Positions 7,739 to 15,196 are shown, numbered from the stretch's first letter. The stretch is DNA of 21,269 nt from an uncultured Bacilli bacterium (GCA_934130265.1 CAKOYC010000007.1:1-21269); one strand, 5' to 3'. Notes: a model not told the origin generated them from the letters alone. Translations and numbers: made by a program.

Positions 7739-8008
7739 CTACTTCTTCTTGTCGCTTCCGTGTCCACCAAATTTACGAGTTAATGCAAACTCACCTAATT
7801 TGTGTCCAACCATATCTTCTGTAACATAAACAGGAATAAATTCACGTCCATTGTGTACAGCAAATGTATGACCAATAAAATCAGGATAAATAGTAGAACG
7901 GCGTGACCAAGTTTTAATTACTTCTTTTTTACCACTTTTGTTTAATTCTTTTACCTTTTTTAATAATCTATCAAAAACATAAGGTTTTTTCTTTGAACTT
8001 CTTGCCAT
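7739..8008 (-). CDS. rpsS: 30S ribosomal protein S19
   Basis: Head protein of the 30S subunit that pairs with S13 near the A- and P-site tRNAs. The 89-residue product shows RSSKKKPYVFDRLLKKVKEL at the N-terminus, IKTWSRRSTIYPDFIGHTFA in the middle and the signature HNGREFIPVYVTEDMVGHKL followed by GEFALTRKFGGHG. Length is normal. GGGAGG lies about seven bases before the ATG; rplB ends 11 bases upstream. Confidence 0.98.
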   Translation of the reverse strand: MARSSKKKPYVFDRLLKKVKELNKSGKKEVIKTWSRRSTIYPDFIGHTFAVHNGREFIPVYVTEDMVGHKLGEFALTRKFGGHGSDKKK

Positions 8009-8019
8009 TATTTTCCTCC

Positions 8020-8850
8020 CTATTTACTTCCACGACGACGAACAATAAATTTATCCGTACGTTTATTATTTCTTGTTTTATATCCAAGAGCAGGTTTACC
8101 CCAAGGAGTAACAGGTCCTTTACGACCAATAGGTGCTCTTCCTTCTCCACCACCATGAGGGTGATCATTTGGATTCATTACAGAACCACGAACTGTTGGG
8201 CGAATTCCCATATGACGTTTTCTTCCAGCTTTTCCAAGCTTTACTAGATTAGAATCTTCATTACCAACTACACCAATAGTTGCCATACAAGTTCCAAGTA
8301 CACGTCTTTGTTCTCCACTTGATAAACGAATCATTACATAATTTCCTTCACGACCAAGGATTTGTGCAGAACTTCCAGCACTACGTGCTAAGCTTCCACC
8401 TTTTCCTGGGCGAAGTTCAACATTATGAATAACTGTACCTACAGGTATATTCATTATAGGTAGGGCATTACCAGTTTTAATGTCAGCATTAGAACCAGCT
8501 ACGATTTTATCTCCTACTTTTAATCCCTTAGGTGCAATAATATATCTTTTTTCACCATCTAAATAATTAATTAATGCAATGTTAGCACTACGATTTGGAT
8601 CGTATTCAATACTTGCTACAACACCTTCAACATCAAATTTATTTCTCTTGAAATCAATGATACGGTATTTTCTTTTAACTCCTCCACCTTGATGACGAAC
8701 AGTTATTTTACCTTGATTGTTACGACCAGCTTTTTTGTTAAGTGTTACAACTAAACTTTTTTCTGGTGTACTTTTTGTTATTTCTTCATTGACAAGAGTA
8801 CTTTTATTTCTTTGTCCTGGTGTAGTAGGTCTAAACTTTTTAATTGCCAT
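8020..8850 (-). CDS. rplB: 50S ribosomal protein L2
   Basis: One of the most conserved ribosomal proteins; needed for subunit association and for the peptidyl-transferase centre. The 276-residue product contains the N-terminal OB-like domain (KITVRHQGGGVKRKYRIIDF), the SH3-like domain (PAGSSAQILG-type region, here SAGSSAQILGREGNYVMIRL) and the C-terminal loop MNPNDHPHGGGEGRAPIGRK, which includes the conserved histidine close to the active site. Length is normal. GGAGG lies about eight bases upstream of the ATG; rplW ends 16 bases upstream. Confidence 0.99.
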   Translation of the reverse strand: MAIKKFRPTTPGQRNKSTLVNEEITKSTPEKSLVVTLNKKAGRNNQGKITVRHQGGGVKRKYRIIDFKRNKFDVEGVVASIEYDPNRSANIALINYLDGEKRYIIAPKGLKVGDKIVAGSNADIKTGNALPIMNIPVGTVIHNVELRPGKGGSLARSAGSSAQILGREGNYVMIRLSSGEQRRVLGTCMATIGVVGNEDSNLVKLGKAGRKRHMGIRPTVRGSVMNPNDHPHGGGEGRAPIGRKGPVTPWGKPALGYKTRNNKRTDKFIVRRRGSK

Positions 8851-8866
8851 AACTTATTTCCTCCTT

Positions 8867-9148
8867 CTAACCAAGATTAATTTCTTCGCCTTCAGCTAAC
8901 TTAACAATAGCTTTCTTACAACGATTTGTAAGACCAGTATAGCGTCCAACTCTTCTTTTCTTAGGTTTTACGTTAATTGTTCTAATTTCTTTAACATGAA
9001 CATTAAATATTTTTTCAATAGCTTGTTTAATTTCTATTTTATTAGCTCTAGAATCAACTTTGAAAACATATTTTCCATTTTGTGCTATAACTCCACTTTT
9101 TTCAGTAATAACTGGAGCTTTAATAATATCTAAATACTTAGTATCCAT
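8867..9148 (-). CDS. rplW: 50S ribosomal protein L23
   Basis: Sits at the tunnel exit and docks trigger factor, SRP and SecYEG. The 93-residue product has the family opening DIIKAPVITEKS (residues 8-19), the conserved KVDSRANKIEIKQAIEKIF helix and the VKEIRTINVKPKKRRVGRY extended loop. Its ATG shares one base with the rplD stop (TAATG), and GGAGGTG lies upstream inside the end of rplD, so translation is probably coupled to L4 synthesis. Confidence 0.98.
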   Translation of the reverse strand: MDTKYLDIIKAPVITEKSGVIAQNGKYVFKVDSRANKIEIKQAIEKIFNVHVKEIRTINVKPKKRRVGRYTGLTNRCKKAIVKLAEGEEINLG

Positions 9149-9771
9149 TATTTAAGCACCTCCTCTACGTCTTTAAGAGCTTTTTCTGTCATAACCATAA
9201 CGTCACTATTTACAATATCAAGAACATTTACTTCATCACTAGAAATTAAAGCGATGTTTTGTAAGTTTCTTGAAGCTAATATTACGTTTTCTTCAAATTG
9301 GTCTACAACAAATAATACTTTTTTGTCTTCAATTTTCATATTCTTTAGTAAAGATACCATTTCTTTTGTCTTTGGTGTTCCAAAAACTAATTCTTCAATT
9401 ACCATAACTTCTCCATCTAAGAATTTATGAGCAAAGGCACTCTTTAATGCTAAACGGCGTTCTTTACGATTTTGTTTTTTACTATAGTCACGAGGTACTG
9501 GTGTTCCATAACGTCCACCACCTACCCATTGAACAGCTCTAATAGAACCTTGACGGGCATGTCCTGTACTTTTTTGTCTCCATGGTTTTCTTCCTCCACC
9601 ACTTACTTCACTACGAGTTTTAGTAGAGTGTGTCCCCTGACGTAATGATGCTTGTTGAAGAATAATCGCATCATATAATACTTTATCATTTGGGGTAATA
9701 TCAAAAATTTCATTTACTTTTAATTCTTTAACTTCTTCACCCTTAAGGTTTACAAGTTTTACCTTTTTCAT
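9148..9771 (-). CDS. rplD: 50S ribosomal protein L4
   Basis: Lines the tunnel constriction with its extended loop; in E. coli L4 also represses the S10 operon through the leader RNA. The 207-residue product has RQGTHSTKTRSEVSGGGRKP and STGHARQGSIRAVQWVGGGR (about residues 45-90), the tunnel loop, then KKQNRKERRLALKSAFAHKF and a conserved C-terminal domain. An earlier in-frame ATG/GTG near 9792 would give seven extra residues, but the ATG at 9771 has GGAGG seven bases upstream and matches the family start. rplC ends 41 bases upstream. Confidence 0.97.
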   Translation of the reverse strand: MKKVKLVNLKGEEVKELKVNEIFDITPNDKVLYDAIILQQASLRQGTHSTKTRSEVSGGGRKPWRQKSTGHARQGSIRAVQWVGGGRYGTPVPRDYSKKQNRKERRLALKSAFAHKFLDGEVMVIEELVFGTPKTKEMVSLLKNMKIEDKKVLFVVDQFEENVILASRNLQNIALISSDEVNVLDIVNSDVMVMTEKALKDVEEVLK

Positions 9772-9812
9772 GCTTTTTCCTCCTTCAATCACTTTCTTTT
9801 ATTTTGTGATGA

Positions 9813-10547
9813 TTATTCTGACTTTTCTTCTACTTGTTCAACTGGTGCTTCTACAGCTTCTTCGATAACTTCATTAGATTCCTTTTGATAAGTAATTAAG
9901 TCAGCTGCATCATTTTTTTGACTTGGCTTTTTAACGGCTGTTCTAATTTGAACAAGACCTTTCTTTGGTCCAGGTACGTTTCCTTTAATTAAGATAATGT
10001 TATTTTCTAAATCAACTGCAACAATTTCAAGATTTTGAACAGTAGATTTTACATTACCCATTTGTCCAGGTAACTTTTTACCTTTTAATACATGCATTGG
10101 TCTCATTGTACCTAAAGAACCAACTCCACGATGGTATTGAGAACCGTGTCCCATAGGTCCACGAGATTGATTATAACGTTTGATAACACCTTGGAAACCT
10201 TTTCCTTTACTGATACCTGTTACATCAACTATTTCTCCAGCTTCAAATATTGAAGCATCAATTACTTGACCTAAAGTATAATCATTTGTATCAACGCCCC
10301 TGATTTCTTTTAAGAAGCGCTTAGGTTCTGTATTAGCTTTTTTGGTATGACCAATTTCAGGTTTATTACTTCTTTTTTCAGTAATAGTATCAAATCCTAA
10401 TTGAATTGCATCATAACCTTCTTTTTCTGTTGTCTTAATTTGAGTTACAACATTAGGCTCAACAGAAACAACAGTTACAGGAATTAATTTTCCTTCTGTT
10501 GTGAAAACTTGTGTCATTCCGACCTTTTTTCCTAAGATTCCTTTCAT
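9813..10547 (-). CDS. rplC: 50S ribosomal protein L3 with an acidic C-terminal tail
   Basis: Early assembly protein near the peptidyl-transferase centre. The start KGILGKKVGMTQVFTTEGKL and the central loop ISKGKGFQGVIKRYNQSRGP followed by GHGSQYHRGVGSLGTMRPM are classic; the conserved glutamine methylated by PrmB in other bacteria is visible in GSQYHRG. The product has 244 residues against about 209 in Bacillus or E. coli. The difference is a tail of about 33 residues after KKPSQK, with nine Glu and two Asp. GGAGG precedes the ATG; rpsJ ends 12 bases upstream. Confidence 0.97.
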   Translation of the reverse strand: MKGILGKKVGMTQVFTTEGKLIPVTVVSVEPNVVTQIKTTEKEGYDAIQLGFDTITEKRSNKPEIGHTKKANTEPKRFLKEIRGVDTNDYTLGQVIDASIFEAGEIVDVTGISKGKGFQGVIKRYNQSRGPMGHGSQYHRGVGSLGTMRPMHVLKGKKLPGQMGNVKSTVQNLEIVAVDLENNIILIKGNVPGPKKGLVQIRTAVKKPSQKNDAADLITYQKESNEVIEEAVEAPVEQVEEKSE

Positions 10548-10559
10548 TTTTTCCTCCTA

Positions 10560-10871
10560 TTAAATCATTTTGATTTGAATGTCTACACCGCTTGGTAAAT
10601 CTAAACGTTTTAAAGCTTCAATTGTATCCTTATTAGGGTTTTTGATATCAATTAAACGTTTGTGTGTACGCATTTCGAATTGTTCACGGCTATCTTTATA
10701 TTTGTGAACAGCTCTTAAAATTGTAAACTTTTCAATTTCAGTAGGTAATGGTACAGGTCCAATAACCTCTCCTCCACTTCTTTTGACAGTTTCTACAATT
10801 CTTGTTACAGCATCGTCAAGTACTCTGTGATCATAAGCCTTTAACTTGATGCGAACTTTTTCTGTTGACAT
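10560..10871 (-). CDS. rpsJ: 30S ribosomal protein S10 (NusE)
   Basis: 30S head protein that also serves as NusE, linking ribosome and NusG in transcription-translation coupling. The 103-residue product has KVRIKLKAYDHRVLDDAVTR at the N-terminus, the signature GGEVIGPVPLPTEIEKFT (about residues 34-51), and SREQFEMRTHKRLIDIKNPN in the second half. Length is normal. It is the first gene of the S10-spc cluster: GGGAGG lies eight bases before the ATG, and a promoter and a structured leader of about 115 bases precede it. The str genes (rpsL, rpsG, fusA, tuf) often found upstream are not here. Confidence 0.98.
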   Translation of the reverse strand: MSTEKVRIKLKAYDHRVLDDAVTRIVETVKRSGGEVIGPVPLPTEIEKFTILRAVHKYKDSREQFEMRTHKRLIDIKNPNKDTIEALKRLDLPSGVDIQIKMI

Positions 10872-10888
10872 AGTAACTTCCTCCCTTC

Positions 10889-10907
10889 GCCTATATCTAG
10901 TATAGAC
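10889..10907 (-). promoter_or_regulatory. SD-proximal hairpin in the S10 leader
   Basis: Read on the minus strand, GTCTATA and TATAGGC form a seven-pair stem (one G-U) around a five-base CTAGA loop, ending three bases before the purine-rich GAAGGGAGG ribosome binding site of rpsJ. Its first three bases (GTC, 10907-10905) are also the last bases of the long outer helix described separately, so the two structures cannot form fully at once. Pairing is read by eye; stability was not computed. Confidence 0.45.
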
Positions 10908-10983
10908 TTGCTCCGTGCGAATAACCCGATTTCCATTGTCAACTTAACCTGGCGTATCGGCAACCTCTCACATCTAAGCAGTC
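10905..10983 (-). promoter_or_regulatory. Structured 5' leader of the S10 operon, candidate ribosomal-protein leader
   Basis: The leader can fold into one long imperfect hairpin. Helix 1 pairs GACTGCTT (10983-10976) with GAGCAAGTC (10913-10905), one bulged A. Helix 2 pairs TGTGAGAG (10972-10965) with TTCGCACG (10921-10914), one A-G mismatch. After a symmetrical four-by-four loop, helix 3 pairs CCGAT (10960-10956) with ATCGG (10930-10926), and CCA/TGG (10952-10950, 10935-10933) closes an apical part. It begins within a few bases of the predicted transcript start and ends before the rpsJ ribosome binding site. Ribosomal operons are commonly autoregulated through such leaders (L4 at the E. coli S10 leader), so this is a plausible protein-binding element; the ligand is unknown. 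Confidence 0.6.
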
Positions 10984-10994
10984 ACACGTATTTA

Positions 10995-11023
10995 ATTTTA
11001 GCATACTATTTCTATAAAAACAA
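10995..11023 (-). promoter_or_regulatory. Sigma-A promoter of the S10-spc operon
   Basis: On the minus strand: -35 TTGTTT (11023-11018), 17-base spacer, -10 TAAAAT (11000-10995) with an extended TG one base before it (TGCTAAAAT). The expected start is near 10988. Immediately upstream of the -35 are A-tracts, including nine A at 11054-11046 and six A near 11033-11028, resembling an UP element of the kind seen at rRNA and ribosomal-protein promoters. The position, about 117 bases before rpsJ, fits. Confidence 0.8.
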
Positions 11024-11086
11024 GCAGTTTTTTCTTAAAATTTTATTTTTTTTTGTGAAATATTTTTTTAGGAAAATGTAAAGTTG

Positions 11087-12286
11087 CTAGTCTTTACTTT
11101 TTTTAGCACTTTTGCTAGCAAATTTTAAACTATCCCTTCCAAATTTATTTATAATTTCGTCCATTACTTTTTCAACTTCACTAACTTCTTTTTTCTCTAT
11201 ATTATCAAAGATTGACATTTGTTCTTTTTTCTCATCTGTTAAATCTGAAAGTCTAACACCTATATTTCTGATAGGATCCTCCTTCCAACTTCTTGCAAAT
11301 AAAACTAATACTTGATTATATATATCATTAGTCAAATCAGTTGGATTATCCATAGTCATTTGATGAGAATAATTCTTAAATAGAAAATTTCTATATGTAA
11401 TAGCAACTGTCTTAGCATAAAGTTTTTTTCTCCTAAGATCAAAAGTAACACTTTCTACTTCATCAAATAAAACTTTTTCTAAGTCTTCTTTCTTTGTATA
11501 GTCATATGGTAAAGTCCTAGAAATACTAATACATTTATTCTTAACACTTTTAGGAACTACAGGTGAATAATCAATTCCCTTGGAAGCTTCTAGAAAATAA
11601 TCACCCTGTTTTTTAAAGTGTTTCCTTAAGAAAGTAGGTGAACATTTAGCTAAATCCCCTATTGTCTTTATTCCCAATTCTTCTAATCTTTTAGCAGAAC
11701 TTCTTCCTAACATAAATAAATCATTTACGGGAAGGGGCCACATTTTTGTTTCAATTTCATTCATATAAAGAGTATGAACTTTATCAGGCTTTTCAAAATC
11801 ACTAGCCATTTTAGCACAAAGCTTATTTTCACCAATTCCAATATTTACTGTAAAACCATATTTTTCTCTAATTTCATTTTTTATTTTATACGCTAGTTTT
11901 AGATAATCATTACCATAGAGTAAAGAGGTACCAGTCATATCCAAAAAACATTCATCTATTGAGTACTGTTCAATATTAGGTGTATAACTAGCTAAATAAC
12001 TATATAATTTTTTAGACTGTTCTACATAAAAAGGGTAGTTAGGTGGAAAAACTTCTAGCCAACCACATTTTTTTCTTGCACTATACAAAGTCTCTGCTGT
12101 GACAATTCCATATTTTTTAGCAATAGGACTTTTAGCAAGTACTATTCCTCTTCTTTGTTTTTCATCTCCACCAATAACAGCCGGAATCTTTCTAATATCT
12201 TTTTTATAACCTTCTTTTAATAAATAAACAGCTGTCCACGATAAAAAAGCATTATTAACATCTATGTGAAAAATAATTCGTGACAT
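11087..12286 (-). CDS. dinB: Y-family DNA polymerase (DinB/Pol IV-like)
   Basis: Low-fidelity translesion polymerase acting at stalled forks. The 399-residue product has the palm motif HIDVNNAFLSW (residues 7-17) with catalytic Asp9, the SIDE motif (109-112) with Asp111 and Glu112, a helix-hairpin-helix-like segment (LFMLGRSSAKRLEELGIKTI), the little-finger domain, and a C-terminal QMSIF (356-360) that resembles a beta-clamp-binding motif. The first motif differs from the usual DMDxFF: Asp to Asn11 and the first Phe to Ala13, with the likely steric-gate Phe14 kept. An upstream in-frame ATG at 12373 exists, but the ATG at 12286 has GGAGG four bases upstream and matches the family. It has its own promoter downstream of gpmI. 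Confidence 0.9.
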   Translation of the reverse strand: MSRIIFHIDVNNAFLSWTAVYLLKEGYKKDIRKIPAVIGGDEKQRRGIVLAKSPIAKKYGIVTAETLYSARKKCGWLEVFPPNYPFYVEQSKKLYSYLASYTPNIEQYSIDECFLDMTGTSLLYGNDYLKLAYKIKNEIREKYGFTVNIGIGENKLCAKMASDFEKPDKVHTLYMNEIETKMWPLPVNDLFMLGRSSAKRLEELGIKTIGDLAKCSPTFLRKHFKKQGDYFLEASKGIDYSPVVPKSVKNKCISISRTLPYDYTKKEDLEKVLFDEVESVTFDLRRKKLYAKTVAITYRNFLFKNYSHQMTMDNPTDLTNDIYNQVLVLFARSWKEDPIRNIGVRLSDLTDEKKEQMSIFDNIEKKEVSEVEKVMDEIINKFGRDSLKFASKSAKKSKD

Positions 12287-12307
12287 AGTACCTCCTTTTT
12301 TGTCTAT

Positions 12308-12336
12308 ATTATATAATACAATTGTTCTATTATCAA
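12308..12336 (-). promoter_or_regulatory. Sigma-A promoter of dinB with a LexA-like site
   Basis: On the minus strand: -35 TTGATA (12336-12331), 17-base spacer, -10 TATAAT (12313-12308), a near-consensus promoter. Within the spacer GAACAATTGTAT (12327-12316) resembles the Gram-positive LexA box GAACnnnnGTTC: one half is exact, the other is GTAT. The -10 lies about 21 bases before the start codon, leaving a short leader. The promoter is convincing; the operator is only a candidate. Confidence 0.75.
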
Positions 12337-12339
12337 TAG

Positions 12340-12364
12340 AAAAAAACAACCATTTTCGGCTATT
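12340..12364 (-). terminator. Probable intrinsic terminator downstream of gpmI
   Basis: Minus-strand AATAGCC (12364-12358) and GGTTGTT (12351-12345) form a seven-pair stem with two G-U pairs and a six-base loop, followed by a run of U (12344-12340) and preceded by A-rich sequence that could lengthen the stem. It lies eight bases after the gpmI stop and just upstream of the dinB -35, which suits a boundary between units. The stem is weak, so read-through into dinB is possible. Confidence 0.5.
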
Positions 12365-12372
12365 TTCTTTCA

Positions 12373-13872
12373 TTATTTTAATAAGTCATTACCTGTCATT
12401 TCTTTTGGAATATCTAATTCCATATAATCTAAAATAGTTGGAGCAATATCACCTAATTTACCATTATTAATTTTTTCTATATTATTATCAGTTATTATAA
12501 ATGGAACTGGTGAAGTAGTATGTGATGTAATAATTTCATCTTTATCATCAATCATAACTTCTGCATTACCATGATCTGCTGTTATAAACATAGTAAACCC
12601 TTTTTCAATGGCAGTATAATATAGTCTTTTAATATTCTCATCTACTGCCCTAACCGCTTCTTCTACTTTATCAAATTTACCAGTATGTCCAACCATATCA
12701 CAATTGGCAAAGTTTAAAATAATCAAATCATACTTATCCATTGTCTCAATCAATTTATCTGCTACTTCATAAGCACTCATCTTTGGATATAAATCATAAG
12801 TAGCCACATCTTTTCTTGGAATTATAATTTTATCAGTATTAGGTAAATCTTTTTCTTCACCACCATCAAAGAAATAAGTAACATGTGGATATTTGCTAGC
12901 TTCTGCTATTCTTAAAACCTTTAGACCTTTAGATGCAGCATATTCACCTAAAGTATTAGTAAGATGCATTGGTGGAAATGCTGGAGTTGAAATAACTGTA
13001 TGTTCAGGCATCATCATTGTTACTAATTTAGTATTTTTAAAGTCAACTCTTGGAAACTCTTTAAATTCTTTATTAGTTATAGCAGTAAATAATTGAGTAA
13101 TTCTATCTGGTCTAAAGTTTACCATTATCATTCCATCATTTTCTTTTAAATTACCTTCATCCATTAATCTTGCCGGAACAATAAACTCATCCATTACTCC
13201 CTTTTCATAAGATGAATTAATATAGTCTTTATAAGACGAAATTTTCTCACCTTCATTATGTACTAATAAATCATAATACTCTTTAGTTAAGTTCCACATT
13301 CTTTCTCTATCCATAGAATAATATCTACCTGATACATCTCTTAATTTACCAATACCAAGTTCTTTTATTTTAGAATCTAATTCATCTAAATATTTTAAAG
13401 CTACATTAGGTAGAGTATCACGACCATCTAGAAAAGCATGAACATAAACATTAGCAAAGTCTTCTTTTTTACATAAATCTAAAACAGCAAATAAATGATT
13501 TATATGCGAATGAATCCCACCATCACTAAGTAAACAAAACAAATGTAAATCTGAATTGTTTTTCTTACAATGATTAATTACATCTAAAAGAACTTCATTC
13601 TTAAAGAAACTCCCATCTTCTATCGCATGATTAATTTGCATAAGAGGTTGATCTACTACTCTTCCTGCTCCAATATTTAAGTGTCCTACTTCACTATTTC
13701 CCATTTGTCCTTTAGGAAGACCAACTGCCTCCCCACTAGCTTCTAATGTTGTATGAGGATATTTATTCCACAAAGAAATAATATTTTTAGGATTTGCCTT
13801 TATTACTGCGTTTCCTTTTTCTTCCTCACGATAACCAAATCCATCTATTATTGTTAATAAAACCTTTTTCAT
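12373..13872 (-). CDS. gpmI: 2,3-bisphosphoglycerate-independent phosphoglycerate mutase
   Basis: Interconverts 3- and 2-phosphoglycerate in glycolysis; metal-dependent (usually Mn), alkaline phosphatase superfamily. The 499-residue product is close to the usual 510. Seen: Asp10 in TIIDGFG, the phospho-serine nucleophile Ser60 in MGNSEVGHLNIGAG (57-70), the DGIHSH-type SDGGIHSHINHL segment, HAFLDGRDT, and near the C-terminus NCDMVGHTGKFDKVEEAV and TADHGNAEVM, all carrying metal or substrate ligands. A ribosome binding site AGAAGG sits in the 14-base gap after the ATPase gene, so the two are probably co-transcribed. The other glycolytic genes of the window are in a separate unit. Confidence 0.98.
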   Translation of the reverse strand: MKKVLLTIIDGFGYREEEKGNAVIKANPKNIISLWNKYPHTTLEASGEAVGLPKGQMGNSEVGHLNIGAGRVVDQPLMQINHAIEDGSFFKNEVLLDVINHCKKNNSDLHLFCLLSDGGIHSHINHLFAVLDLCKKEDFANVYVHAFLDGRDTLPNVALKYLDELDSKIKELGIGKLRDVSGRYYSMDRERMWNLTKEYYDLLVHNEGEKISSYKDYINSSYEKGVMDEFIVPARLMDEGNLKENDGMIMVNFRPDRITQLFTAITNKEFKEFPRVDFKNTKLVTMMMPEHTVISTPAFPPMHLTNTLGEYAASKGLKVLRIAEASKYPHVTYFFDGGEEKDLPNTDKIIIPRKDVATYDLYPKMSAYEVADKLIETMDKYDLIILNFANCDMVGHTGKFDKVEEAVRAVDENIKRLYYTAIEKGFTMFITADHGNAEVMIDDKDEIITSHTTSPVPFIITDNNIEKINNGKLGDIAPTILDYMELDIPKEMTGNDLLK

Positions 13873-13886
13873 TTATATCCTTCTTT

Positions 13887-15161
13887 CTAATATATTTGTT
13901 CATTTAAGCAAAAGACTGCATAAATTGGTAAATAATATACACCTTTTTTAATAGAAAAATTATTTTCTGTAATTCTATAAGCATCTGTTACTACATATTT
14001 TTTCATAAAAACAGATAAACTCTTAGATTTAGATCCTTGCTTAACTATCTCTATTGGAATAACTTTACCCATTCTATTTTGAATGACAAAGTTAACTTCA
14101 GCTTTTCCCTCTGACTGATAATAATATAAAGAATAACCTGCTTCAAATAAAGTATGAGCAATATGATTTTCAAAAAGAGCATATTTTAAATCTGCCTTTT
14201 CTAATAATTGCTTTTTAGTTAAATGATATCTTCCAGATAAAATACCATCATCTGGATAATATAGTTTAAAGCTATCCAATTCTCGACAACTTGAAAGTGG
14301 TGATTTTATTGTTCTTATTTTATAGCTTCTATAAAGCAATTGATTACTTACTAAATATTTAATGACATTTTCATATTCTTTAGCTCTTCTACCATATCCC
14401 AAAACTCCATATTGAAATTTCTTATTCTCTTTAGCTAATTGACTAGGTATACTATCTAATACTTCTAATCCTCTTGGAATATCTATTAAATTATCACACT
14501 CTGTTAAGAAAGTTCTAAGTATTTCTGCTACTTTTTCTTTTACACTTTCATAGTAACCTCTACTAATACTTTGAAACGATTCTTTAACTACCTCTGGAAA
14601 ACCACCAGTTAATAAATAGTCATAAAATAAATCCATTATCTTAGCATGTTTAGAACAAGCCTTTTTATTCTGATAAGCTTTTCTAATAAGGTCCGCTAAC
14701 TCTTTCTCACCTCTTGCCCACAAGTACTCTTCAAAGTCCATTTCTGTCATAAACTTATATTGTAGTTCTTCACCACTAAATTTAAGTAGATTTTCTCTTC
14801 TTGAGGTAATAGCCATTACATGATAATCATTTCTATCAAAACCAAATAGCTTTACCCCTTTAATTATCTCTTCATCTTCAATATTATCAAATACAATTAA
14901 AGTCTCATTTTTCTCTATTGATACATCAGAAAACTCTGATAGAACTTTAACAAGCCGTTCAATAGAACGTTCTTTCTTAAATATTTTTAATAACTCTTCA
15001 TTATGTAAGGTATTAAAGTAAGCAATATTTTTATAGTTCTTTCTACCAAACTCTAAGACAGTATAAGTTTTACCTATTTGTTTAAGTCCAAATAATAATA
15101 ATGGTTTTCTTATTTTATCTTCTTTCCATCTTAAAAAGAATTTTTCTATTTTTCGTTCCAT
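13887..15161 (-). CDS. AAA-type ATPase of the AAA_14/DUF4143 kind, degenerate motifs
   Basis: I recognise the family, not a function. The 424-residue product has a Walker A motif GLKQIGKT (25-32), a Walker B-like LIVFDNIED (88-96), an arginine-containing AITSRRENLLKFSGEE sensor region, FMTEMDFEEYLWARG, and LLTGGFPEVV, all hallmarks of the ATPases that carry a C-terminal DUF4143 nuclease-like domain. That domain is visible near EVNFVIQNRMGKVIPIEIVK (355-374). The usual Walker B DE is DN (92-93), and the usual EVDF...IEVK is EVNF...IEIVK, so both sites look altered. It has its own promoter, GAGGTGA upstream of the ATG, and precedes gpmI by 14 bases. Such proteins are common in gut Bacillota and archaea; their role is unclear. 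Confidence 0.8.
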   Translation of the reverse strand: MERKIEKFFLRWKEDKIRKPLLLFGLKQIGKTYTVLEFGRKNYKNIAYFNTLHNEELLKIFKKERSIERLVKVLSEFSDVSIEKNETLIVFDNIEDEEIIKGVKLFGFDRNDYHVMAITSRRENLLKFSGEELQYKFMTEMDFEEYLWARGEKELADLIRKAYQNKKACSKHAKIMDLFYDYLLTGGFPEVVKESFQSISRGYYESVKEKVAEILRTFLTECDNLIDIPRGLEVLDSIPSQLAKENKKFQYGVLGYGRRAKEYENVIKYLVSNQLLYRSYKIRTIKSPLSSCRELDSFKLYYPDDGILSGRYHLTKKQLLEKADLKYALFENHIAHTLFEAGYSLYYYQSEGKAEVNFVIQNRMGKVIPIEIVKQGSKSKSLSVFMKKYVVTDAYRITENNFSIKKGVYYLPIYAVFCLNEQIY

Positions 15162-15196
15162 AAATTGTATTCACCTCACATATTTAATACAGTTTA

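Noticed and set aside
7971..8168. Minus-strand ORF of 65 codons overlapping rpsS and rplB
   Set aside because: It is an out-of-frame shadow of the L2 coding sequence and has no family resemblance.
11024..11086. Minus-strand terminator for dinB
   Set aside because: Only a six-pair AT-rich stem overlapping the stop codon with a poor U tract (ATTTTCC) is present. I see no convincing terminator, so some read-through into the S10 operon is possible.
12287..12373. Longer dinB start giving 29 extra residues
   Set aside because: The extension covers the gpmI terminator and the dinB promoter, and the ATG at 12286 has a perfect ribosome binding site and matches the family start.
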